DNA of 32,458 nucleotides from Rhodocyclaceae bacterium. GTDB taxonomy: Bacteria; Pseudomonadota; Gammaproteobacteria; Burkholderiales; Rhodocyclaceae. A program made the position numbers and the translations under genes. Below the pieces are notes generated by a model, which saw only the letters and a list, made by a program, of their open reading frames with translations, was not told the DNA's origin and searched no databases. Position 1 is the first letter of the stretch. The number at the start of each line of letters is the position of its first letter. Where the stretch lies: positions 10,289 through 42,746 of the forward strand of contig RXJP01000071.1 of NCBI GenBank assembly GCA_003963315.1, written 5' to 3'. Shown here piece by piece: positions 26,747 through 32,458 of the stretch.

Positions 26747-27517
26747 ATGAAAAAATTGCCCACAGGCTGGCTCAATAAAGTCCCCGAAGTCGCGCTGTCC
26801 TTCTGGATCATTAAGATTATGTCCACGACGGTGGGCGAGACGGGAGCCGATTTTCTGGCGGTCAACGCTGGATTGGGCCAAGGCGTGACTCGAACCGTCA
26901 TGGCGGCTCTGTTGGCAGCCGCCTTGTTCATTCAATTGCGCACCCGCCGCTATACCCCATGGATTTACTGGCTGACGGTGGTATTGGTCAGCGTGGTCGG
27001 CACTCAGATCACTGATCTGCTGACCGATGGCCTCGGCGTCAGCCTGTACATCAGCACCTCGGCGTTCGCAGTGGCGCTTGCCGCGATTTTCTTCGTCTGG
27101 TATCGGGTCGAGCGCACCCTGTCCATCCACGACATCGTGACGCGCAGCCGAGAGCTGTTCTATTGGGCAGCCATCCTCTGCACGTTTGTGCTAGGCACTG
27201 CTGCTGGCGACTTGGCGACCGAGGCATTGGGTCTGGGCTTTACTTGGGGTGCGGTGACGTTTGGAGCGGTGATCGGCATCACCTACGCCGCCTGGCGCAT
27301 GGGCGGCAATGCCGTGTTGACCTTCTGGATTGCCTACATCCTGACCCGTCCCTTCGGGGCCGCGCTCGGCGATTTGCTGACGCAGGCCAAGACCTATGGC
27401 GGCCTTGGCATGGGTGCCATGTGGACGAGTGCCCTGTTCCTCTCGGTGATCGTCATGCTGGTGGTTGTCGCACAGATCGGCATGAACGCAAGCCGCTCTA
27501 CCCAGTTCGCTGAATAG
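26747..27517 (+). CDS. DUF347/COG4705 four-repeat membrane protein, copy 1
   Basis: A membrane protein of 256 residues and unknown function. It is built of four similar units, each starting with an aromatic W/YW segment and ending with a small-residue motif and an Asp: GETGAD (about 30), GTQITD, GTAAGD and GAALGD. About eight transmembrane helices are expected. [22 protein letters not shown] is the strongest family signature. AGGAGAAAACC precedes the ATG. A second copy of the same family lies 0.5 kb downstream, on the other side of a small lipoprotein gene. Four membrane-embedded acidic residues suggest ion or small-molecule handling, which is inference only. Confidence 0.85.
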   Translation: MKKLPTGWLNKVPEVALSFWIIKIMSTTVGETGADFLAVNAGLGQGVTRTVMAALLAAALFIQLRTRRYTPWIYWLTVVLVSVVGTQITDLLTDGLGVSLYISTSAFAVALAAIFFVWYRVERTLSIHDIVTRSRELFYWAAILCTFVLGTAAGDLATEALGLGFTWGAVTFGAVIGITYAAWRMGGNAVLTFWIAYILTRPFGAALGDLLTQAKTYGGLGMGAMWTSALFLSVIVMLVVVAQIGMNASRSTQFAE

Positions 27518-27546
27518 CCCACTTCCTACTACACAAGGAGAAAAAT

Positions 27547-27999
27547 ATGACCAATCAGCACTCAATCGTTCACCCTATCGTCGCCGTTTCAGCGGCCGTA
27601 CTCCTGGCTCTGGCAGCCGGTTGTTCCAAGCCAGCCGGCCAAAATAGCACGAGCGTAGCATCGACCACACCGGGCCAGAGTATCTCGGCCTCGCAAGGCA
27701 AATCCGCCTCCAAGCTGGGCGACCTGTCGGTCTTCCGCAGCATTGCTGCCGACGTGGCCGCCATCGTGAACAAGGGCGACCTGCCCGCTGCCAAGACCCG
27801 CATCAAGGACTTGGAAGTCGCATGGGACTCGGCCGAAGCTGGTTTGAAACCACGGGCAGCCGATGACTGGCATGTGCTCGACAAGGTCATCGACAAGTCG
27901 CTTGCTGCGCTGCGTTCCGACACACCGAGCCAGGCCGATTGCAAGGCAGCGATGGCTGCCTTGCTGAAAACCTTCGACGCCTTCGAAGGCAAAGCCTGA
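27547..27999 (+). CDS. Small predicted lipoprotein, helical
   Basis: No family recognised. It has 150 residues, with a signal sequence ending in the lipobox LAAGC (Cys26 or close by), so a lipid-anchored periplasmic protein is likely. A Ser/Thr/Gln-rich linker follows (about 30-55). The rest is amphipathic helix ([35 protein letters not shown] and [10 protein letters not shown]), like a small helical bundle. AAGGAGAAAAAT precedes the ATG. It lies between the two DUF347 genes with gaps of 29 and 16 bases, so it is very probably co-expressed and may be their extracytoplasmic partner. Confidence 0.75.
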   Translation: MTNQHSIVHPIVAVSAAVLLALAAGCSKPAGQNSTSVASTTPGQSISASQGKSASKLGDLSVFRSIAADVAAIVNKGDLPAAKTRIKDLEVAWDSAEAGLKPRAADDWHVLDKVIDKSLAALRSDTPSQADCKAAMAALLKTFDAFEGKA

Positions 28000-28015
28000 C
28001 CTGTGAGCGTGCCCC

Positions 28016-28774
28016 ATGAAAACATCCACTGAACACGCTTTGGCCAAGGTGCCCGAGGTCACACTGGGCTTCTGGCTCATCAAGATTGCCGCCACCACGC
28101 TCGGCGAAACAGGCGGTGATGCCGTCTCGATGTCCATGAACCTGGGTTACCTGGTCGGTACGGGCATCTTCGCGGTGATCTTCTTGGTCGCCGTGGTCGC
28201 ACAGGTCAAAGCAAAAGGCTTCTATCCCTTCCTGTACTGGACGACCATCATCGCCACCACTACGGTTGGCACAACGCTTGCCGATTTTGCGGATCGTTCG
28301 CTCGGAATCGGTTACGCTGGCGGCTCAAGCTTGCTGCTGGCGTTGCTGTTCGGGTCACTGTTCGTCTGGCATCGCGCACTTGGCTCGATATCTGTGAGTA
28401 CAGTCAGTTCCCCCAAGGCGGAAGCCTTCTACTGGCTGACGATCATGTTCTCACAGACGCTGGGCACGGCGCTAGGTGACTGGACTGCTGACACGGCGGG
28501 ACTGGGCTACACGGGCGCAGCCGTCGTGTTCGGCGGATTCCTGGCAGTGGTCGTGGTCGCCTATTACTGGATGAGCGTGTCCCGCACGCTGCTGTTCTGG
28601 GCCGCCTTCATTCTGACCCGTCCGCTGGGGGCTGTGGTCGGCGACTTTCTGGACAAGCCGCTGAGCGCAGGCGGTCTGGCACTGAGTCGCTATTCGGCAT
28701 CGGCCGCATTGCTGGCCTTCATGCTGACGGCACTCCTGCTATTTAGGCAGCGAGCAGCAAGGGCGGCGCATTGA
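28016..28774 (+). CDS. DUF347/COG4705 four-repeat membrane protein, copy 2
   Basis: Paralogue of the protein encoded at 26747-27517, 252 residues. It has the same opening KVPEVTLGFWLIKIAATTLGE and four repeats ending GETGGD, GTTLAD, GTALGD and GAVVGD. The second unit holds GFYPFLYWTTIIATTTVGTTLAD and the fourth LLFWAAFILTRPLGAVVGDFLD. The two copies clearly differ outside these motifs, so the duplication is old or they were acquired as a pair. The start lies 16 bases after the lipoprotein stop. The gene ends 22 bases before the response regulator. Confidence 0.85.
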   Translation: MKTSTEHALAKVPEVTLGFWLIKIAATTLGETGGDAVSMSMNLGYLVGTGIFAVIFLVAVVAQVKAKGFYPFLYWTTIIATTTVGTTLADFADRSLGIGYAGGSSLLLALLFGSLFVWHRALGSISVSTVSSPKAEAFYWLTIMFSQTLGTALGDWTADTAGLGYTGAAVVFGGFLAVVVVAYYWMSVSRTLLFWAAFILTRPLGAVVGDFLDKPLSAGGLALSRYSASAALLAFMLTALLLFRQRAARAAH

Positions 28775-28796
28775 ACAACGATTGAACGGAGGCGAA

Positions 28797-29462
28797 ATGC
28801 GGGTATTGCTGGTCGAGGACGATCCCATGATCGGTGATGCGATCCAAGGCGCACTGAAAGATGCGTCCTACGCAACCGATTGGGTGAAGGACGGACAGAC
28901 GGCGCTCACGACGCTGGGCTGCCAGCACTACGATCTGGTGTTGCTCGACCTGGGCCTGCCCGGCAAGAATGGGCTCGACGTGCTGTCCAGCCTTCGTGCC
29001 AAGGATAACCCGGTCCCCCTGCTCATCATCACAGCGCGTGACGGCTTGGATGATCGCCTACGTGGCTTGGACGGCGGAGCCGACGACTATGTATCCAAGC
29101 CCTTTCAGATGGCAGAGCTACTGGCTCGGATGCGCGCCGTTTTACGGCGCAAGGGTGGAACGGCGGCGCCGGTACTCGGCAATGGCGTGGTATCGCTCGA
29201 TCCAGCCACCAAAGAGGCCAGCGTCGATGGCGGTTCCCCGTTGCAATTGTCTAACCGCGAGTTTTCGCTGCTGCAAGCCTTGCTAGTGCGGCCAGGAGCC
29301 ATTCTCTCGCGCAGAGAGTTGGAGGATCGCATCTACGGCTGGGGAGAAGAGGTTGAAAGCAATGCCGTCGAATACCTGATCCATGCCCTGCGTCGCAAGC
29401 TGGGCAGTGAGGTCATCAAAAACATCAGGGGAATGGGATGGATGGTCTCAAAAGGCACTTGA
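28797..29462 (+). CDS. OmpR/QseB-family response regulator
   Basis: Receiver domain (about 1-115) with acidic residues ED at 7-8, phospho-acceptor Asp51 in LVLLDLGLPG, and the conserved Lys in DYVSKPF. The C-terminal winged helix (about 125-220) has LSNREFSLLQALL and VEYLIHALRRKLG. It has 221 residues. I chose ATG 28797, with GGAGG at 28788-28792, over an upstream TTG. The gene overlaps the following sensor kinase by 25 bases. It is the likely regulator of the upstream membrane-protein cluster. The closest named families by eye are QseB/PmrA/TctD; this is not resolved. Confidence 0.93.
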   Translation: MRVLLVEDDPMIGDAIQGALKDASYATDWVKDGQTALTTLGCQHYDLVLLDLGLPGKNGLDVLSSLRAKDNPVPLLIITARDGLDDRLRGLDGGADDYVSKPFQMAELLARMRAVLRRKGGTAAPVLGNGVVSLDPATKEASVDGGSPLQLSNREFSLLQALLVRPGAILSRRELEDRIYGWGEEVESNAVEYLIHALRRKLGSEVIKNIRGMGWMVSKGT

Positions 29463-30790
29463 ACGAGTCGGTTCAGCTTAAGCTGTCCTTCACATTGTCG
29501 CTGGCCATTCTCGCGGTGGCCATCATGGCGGGTGTTTTCTCTTTTCTGTCCGCCTTCGATGAGGCTCACGAACTACAGGACGATGTTCTGCGCCAGGTGG
29601 CACATCTCATGGACCGTCAGCGCCTGTCGCCGTCCACACCGAAAATCGATCCTATGTTGAAGGATGTCGATGAAGAATCGCGCGTAATTGTTCAACGTCT
29701 AGGCGACTCAAATCCCGCTGGGGCAAGCGTGGATGCAGGCGGTACACTTTCCCTGCCAACGACGCTGGCTGATGGACTACATACGCTGGATATTGATGGT
29801 GAAACGTTTCGCGTGCTAGTCAGTACCACTGCCGCCGGGGAACGTATCGCCGTGGCTCAGGAAGCTGGCTTCCGCAATGAAATTGCACGCGACTGGGCGC
29901 TGCGCACAGTGATGCCCTTTCTGATTCTCGTGCCGGTGCTACTTTTGATTGTTGCAGACTTGGTGCGAAAGATGTTCCAGCCCATTGCGGCACTTTCCAA
30001 AGAAATCGATCAGCGGGCAGAGCAGTATCTTCATCCAGTCGAGCATGGCCACCTTCCGGTCGAGGTGCGTCCATTCGCCGTGGCAATCAATCGATTACTC
30101 GCCCGTGTCGGCCAGTCGATGGACTCTCAGCGCCGCTTTGTGGCGGATGCTGCGCATGAGTTACGCTCACCATTGACCGCAATGTCACTCCAAGCTGAAC
30201 GGCTAGCCGATACAGAAATGTCCTACATGGCGCGTGAACGACTCACTGTTCTGCGTCAAGGAATCGAGCGTGGACGAGGCCTTTTGGATCAGCTTTTGAC
30301 CCTTGCTAAAGTGCAGTCAGCCACCGAGTTACCGAAGTCGCCGGTATCCGTTCAGGCTATCTATCGCCGCGTGCTGGAAGACCTCATGCCGCTGGCCGAG
30401 GCCAAGCAGATCGACATCGGTGTTGAAGGCGAGTTGGACGCCGAAGTGTGGGCGAGCGAGTTGGACATGATCGCCTTGGTCAAGAACCTGGTCGATAACG
30501 CCATCCGCTATACGCCAGAGGGTGGGCGTGTTGATATTAGTGTGGGTGTCTCGGAAAGGAAAGCCGTACTACGTATACAGGACAGCGGTCCAGGCATTAC
30601 GTTGGCTGAGCGGGATCGGGTGTTTAATCCCTTCTATCGCACGCTGGGAAGCGAGCAGATCGGCTCGGGACTAGGACTATCCATCGTCCAGACGATTGCC
30701 AATCGCATCGGTGCGGAAATACACCTCGACTTCGCGAACGAAGCTCAGCAAACTGGCTTAAATGTTGCCGTTATAGTTCCCATGAGGTAA
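29438..30790 (+). CDS. QseC-like membrane sensor histidine kinase
   Basis: 450 residues. Two transmembrane helices (about 16-38 and 156-176) enclose a periplasmic sensor of about 115 residues. A HAMP linker follows, then the HisKA box with phospho-acceptor His240 in ADAAHELRSPLTAM. The ATP-binding domain shows NLVDNAIRYTPEGG, DSGPGI and GSGLGLSIVQTI. The start ATG lies inside the end of the regulator gene. The periplasmic part is short and without recognisable ligand motifs; the PepSY protein or the lipoprotein of the same cluster could be its signal partner, by inference. Confidence 0.93.
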   Translation: MDGLKRHLNESVQLKLSFTLSLAILAVAIMAGVFSFLSAFDEAHELQDDVLRQVAHLMDRQRLSPSTPKIDPMLKDVDEESRVIVQRLGDSNPAGASVDAGGTLSLPTTLADGLHTLDIDGETFRVLVSTTAAGERIAVAQEAGFRNEIARDWALRTVMPFLILVPVLLLIVADLVRKMFQPIAALSKEIDQRAEQYLHPVEHGHLPVEVRPFAVAINRLLARVGQSMDSQRRFVADAAHELRSPLTAMSLQAERLADTEMSYMARERLTVLRQGIERGRGLLDQLLTLAKVQSATELPKSPVSVQAIYRRVLEDLMPLAEAKQIDIGVEGELDAEVWASELDMIALVKNLVDNAIRYTPEGGRVDISVGVSERKAVLRIQDSGPGITLAERDRVFNPFYRTLGSEQIGSGLGLSIVQTIANRIGAEIHLDFANEAQQTGLNVAVIVPMR

Positions 30791-30816
30791 CGATTTGAGA
30801 AGTATGGAGAGAAAAA

Positions 30817-31251
30817 ATGGTTGCTTCAGTTGGGTGGTTTTATTGGGCTTTGCTGTCCGCTATCTTTGCAGCACTGACAGCCATTTTTGCTAAGGTAGGT
30901 ATTCAGGGGGTTGATTCCGATTTGGCCACCTTGATCCGTACGGCAATCATCATTGTCGTCCTGTCAGCGTTTGTTGCCTACACGGGAAAATGGACAAATC
31001 CTTTGGAATTGTCGCCCAAGACATGGCTTTTCCTCGGGCTGTCAGGCTTGGCAACAGGCGCATCGTGGGTCTGCTATTTCCGTGCCCTCAAGGTAGGAGA
31101 TGCGTCTAAGGTTGCACCTGTGGATAAACTCAGTCTTGTTCTGGTGGCTGTTTTCGCATTTATGTTTCTTGACGAGCGTCCTTCTCTCCGCGAATGGTCT
31201 GGCATTGCAATGGTCGCCGGAGGCGTTCTTTTGCTTGCGTTCAAACGATGA
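30817..31251 (+). CDS. Single-domain EamA/DMT-type membrane protein
   Basis: 144 residues with about five hydrophobic helices, one EamA domain instead of the usual two, so it would work as a dimer. The N-terminal FYWALLSAIFAALTAIFAKVG and C-terminal LDERPSLREWSGIAMVAGGVLLL are typical. ASWVCYFRALKVGDASKVAPVDKLS is the family's central block. GGAGAG precedes the ATG at about 8 bases. The gene is visibly less GC-rich than its neighbours, so it may have joined the element separately. The transported compound is unknown. Confidence 0.85.
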   Translation: MVASVGWFYWALLSAIFAALTAIFAKVGIQGVDSDLATLIRTAIIIVVLSAFVAYTGKWTNPLELSPKTWLFLGLSGLATGASWVCYFRALKVGDASKVAPVDKLSLVLVAVFAFMFLDERPSLREWSGIAMVAGGVLLLAFKR

Positions 31252-31693
31252 TTAACTCATTCATTTTCAGCGACTTTGGCGACCCATCCTGAAAGTTGCT
31301 ATCGTCGATTTCACAGTAATCGTGCTTCAGCGAAAACCTATATGTCATCGCTTTCGTTGTGGAGCAGACCAAAGTTGAGCATTGTTGCTGCGAGACTAGA
31401 AATCCGTCGGGGTGGTTCTGTCTGAAGAACTTCCCAAGACGAAGTTCACGGAATCGACAATCAGCGAAAGACGGAAGAAGAAGCCAGAATCCGTTCCTCA
31501 AAGCACCTTCGCCATCCTTGATCCCGTAGCAGATTTCCCGTTCGGGAACCGATATGCCGCCCGAGCGGCACAATGGAACCGCCAGTATTGGCTTCCATTC
31601 GCTTAGGGAAAATTCACCCTATCTCAAGCGGTCAGAGTCCGAAGTTGTCTGCCTTGTTTTACCGCAAAGTGCAGCAATTTGTGGCAGGGAGGG
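31252..31693. other. Gene-free right margin of the element
   Basis: About 440 bases of lower GC with no gene I can support. A 110-codon minus-strand frame (31241-31573) has no recognisable motif and overlaps the EamA stop. A recombinase gene would be expected near here in an intact element, but no catalytic motif is visible in any frame I read. Confidence 0.5.
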
Positions 31694-31712
31694 TGTAGCA
31701 CAGATGTAGCAC
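31694..31712. repeat. Paired GTAGCAC repeats, right end
   Basis: TGTAGCAC at 31694-31701 and again at 31705-31712, 11-base spacing, about 60 bases inside the right core. Same orientation and phasing as the left-end pair. Confidence 0.6.
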
Positions 31713-31717
31713 AGCGA

Positions 31718-31825
31718 CTACGGTAAATCCAATGCATTGAAAATAAAGGGGAAATATAAGGCGTCGAGATAGTGCTGCATCATGGGGGTGTGGCCGGGAA
31801 AATCGGGGTCTTGGTCTTTTGCCAT
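31718..31825 (-). pseudogene. mutS: Orphaned mutS 5' end
   Basis: Read leftward from ATG 31825 the frame gives MAKDQDPDFPGHTPMMQHYL, which resembles the start of MutS and matches HTPMMQQYL of the intact gene, then runs into unrelated sequence and stops at 31718 after 35 residues. The first 14 codons are GC-rich (25 of 42 bases from 31784 to 31825), like the host genes. It is best read as the original mutS start, separated from its body by the element. It may still be transcribed and translated as a short peptide. Confidence 0.75.
31773..31783 (-). repeat. Candidate attachment core, distal side
   Basis: TGCTGCATCAT identical to 25193-25203. Surrounding bases differ mainly at third codon positions to the right of the core and diverge completely to the left. 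Confidence 0.72.
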
Positions 31826-31864
31826 GAGATCCAGGGATGGGAATATCTTTGTTCTTCTGCAAAT

Positions 31865-31910
31865 ACACGTTCCCTCATGTCGCTGACGGCGACATGAGGC
31901 GGGAACGTGT
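31865..31910. repeat. 19-bp inverted repeat with a 3-base bulge
   Basis: ACACGTTCCC (31865-31874) pairs with 31901-31910 and TCATGTCGC (31875-31883) with 31889-31897, around the loop TGACG, with GGC (31898-31900) bulged. Its location about 40 bases upstream of the orphaned mutS ATG suggests an old operator or transcript hairpin. No T-run follows. Confidence 0.65.
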
Positions 31911-32171
31911 CGCTAAAACGGGATTTTTGCGCCACAAACGGACCACACTGCAATAGCGTTCCTGCATATCGCGATCCGCAAGGCGGATTCGCTATCGACA
32001 GGTTACGACAGATACTTGGGGTGGCAATCGGGCCGTATTTTCGCCGAGAACGGGTAGTGGCGCAAAATGAATGTTCTCGAATCGGAAAAAGAAGGAATTA
32101 CGACGTAGGGCCTTGGATTCCCAATAATCCCCGGTGGGTGTTTCAGGGGATGAGCCGGCGCGAGACGGGGT

Positions 32172-32199
32172 GACGGACGCTTGTTGCCATGCGTCCGTC
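32172..32199. repeat. 9-bp perfect hairpin downstream of the hydrolase gene
   Basis: GACGGACGC (32172-32180) pairs with GCGTCCGTC (32191-32199) around a 10-base loop. It lies about 75 bases past the hydrolase stop on the minus strand. Without a T-run it is at most a weak or Rho-assisted terminator. Confidence 0.4.
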
Positions 32200-32275
32200 G
32201 GGGAATTGCCTAATCAGCGCGGGCAGGGAATCGCCCTGGGGTGATTGAACGGCGCTAAGCCGGCGATACTTTGCT

Positions 32276-32458
32276 TCAAGCCCAGCCGAAGCTCTCTACC
32301 CAGGCGGCGAAGGTGCGGGCGATGTCGCCGGTGATTTCGTGGCCGGCGTCGAAGCGGCTCATTTCGAAGGGGATGGCGTGATTGCGCATCAATTGGGCGC
32401 TTTTCTCGGCCCAGTGGATGGGCAGCACGTCGTCCCCTTCGCCATGCAGGACCAGAGC
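32276..32458 (-). CDS. Alpha/beta hydrolase, carboxylesterase/phospholipase type (C-terminal part)
   Basis: The last 60 codons of a gene that starts beyond the window, ending at TGA 32276-32278. LHGEGDDVLPIHWAEK holds the presumed catalytic Asp after a strand and turn, and FDAGHEITGDI holds the catalytic His; both are placed as in the esterase D/carboxylesterase-2 group, which ends with a helix such as ARTFAAWV. The nucleophile Ser lies outside the window. It runs leftward, in the same direction as mutS, so it was probably the gene upstream of mutS before the element arrived. Confidence 0.8.
   Translation of the reverse strand, partial: ALVLHGEGDDVLPIHWAEKSAQLMRNHAIPFEMSRFDAGHEITGDIARTFAAWVESFGWA

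Larger units (their letters stand above)
25193..31783. mobile_element. Integrated element of about 6.6 kb at the 5' end of mutS
   Basis: The region between two copies of the mutS 5' end. Both ends share TGCTGCATCAT (25193-25203 and 31773-31783) and wider degenerate similarity encoding HTPMMQxYL. The cargo is eight rightward genes (25690-31251), opposite to mutS. Gene-free margins lie at both ends, each with paired GTAGCAC repeats. No recombinase, relaxase, replication or toxin gene is visible, so the element is probably a decayed or non-autonomous integrative element. The alternative of a gene conversion or an unrelated partial duplication is less likely because the left copy switches composition exactly at the shared core. 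Confidence 0.75.
31826..32275. other. Intergenic region upstream of the orphaned mutS start
   Basis: About 450 bases with no supported gene. It probably contains the original mutS promoter and the end of the leftward hydrolase transcript. Two strong hairpins lie here (31865-31910 and 32172-32199). A smaller one, ATCCGC-AAG-GCGGAT, lies near 31970-31985. An 88-codon plus-strand frame (31907-32173) has no recognisable feature. Confidence 0.5.

Noticed and set aside
31241-31573. A 110-codon minus-strand frame at the right margin of the element
   Set aside because: No domain, no good ribosome-binding site, and its end overlaps the EamA gene. It could be chance; not called.

Overview
The window is high-GC bacterial chromosome. 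Its gene content, operon order and protein sequences fit a betaproteobacterium, perhaps Rhodocyclales or a relative: a type II citrate synthase, AcnB, an LDH-like malate dehydrogenase, sdhCDAB-sdhE-gltA-sucAB-lpd in one run, ZapE, SlyD and HrcA-HemH. The lineage is inferred from reading the sequence and was not tested by any search.

Layout. From 97 to 2904, read leftward, lie ferrochelatase (hemH), the heat-shock repressor hrcA and an unassigned outer-membrane beta-barrel protein. From 3026 to 7699, also leftward, lie acnB, a citrate-lyase-beta/malyl-CoA-lyase-like gene and mdh, closed by a strong terminator. A divergent control region at 7700-7950 holds a perfect 34-bp palindrome next to a consensus-like mdh promoter. 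A GntR/UTRA regulator gene then starts a rightward run: sdhC, sdhD, sdhA, sdhB, sdhE, gltA, sucA, sucB, lpd, then zapE, a PrxQ/Bcp-type peroxiredoxin and slyD. The run ends in a 49-nt perfectly symmetric bidirectional terminator shared with the converging pair mutS and a metallophosphatase (21638-25242). Together the two arms encode most of the oxidative TCA cycle from malate to citrate to isocitrate and from 2-oxoglutarate to fumarate, with a regulator placed between them.

The accessory region is 25.2-31.8 kb. The first 13 codons of mutS are AT-rich and unlike the rest of the gene. A second, GC-rich copy of the mutS 5' end lies at 31773-31825, pointing the same way but cut off from any mutS body. 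The two copies share the identical 11-bp core TGCTGCATCAT. I read this as a roughly 6.6-kb integrated element that entered the 5' end of mutS, replaced its start and upstream region, and left the original start at the far side. Paired GTAGCAC repeats with 11-bp spacing lie near both ends. No integrase gene is visible between the ends. The cargo is a rightward cluster: PepSY protein, PAP2 phosphatase, two DUF347/COG4705 four-repeat membrane proteins flanking a small lipoprotein, an OmpR-type response regulator, a QseC-like sensor kinase and a single-domain EamA protein. It looks like an envelope-sensing or membrane-response module of unknown function.

mutS also carries a 75-bp (25-codon) pair of inverted hairpin repeats inserted in frame. 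The right edge holds the C-terminal end of an alpha/beta hydrolase gene.
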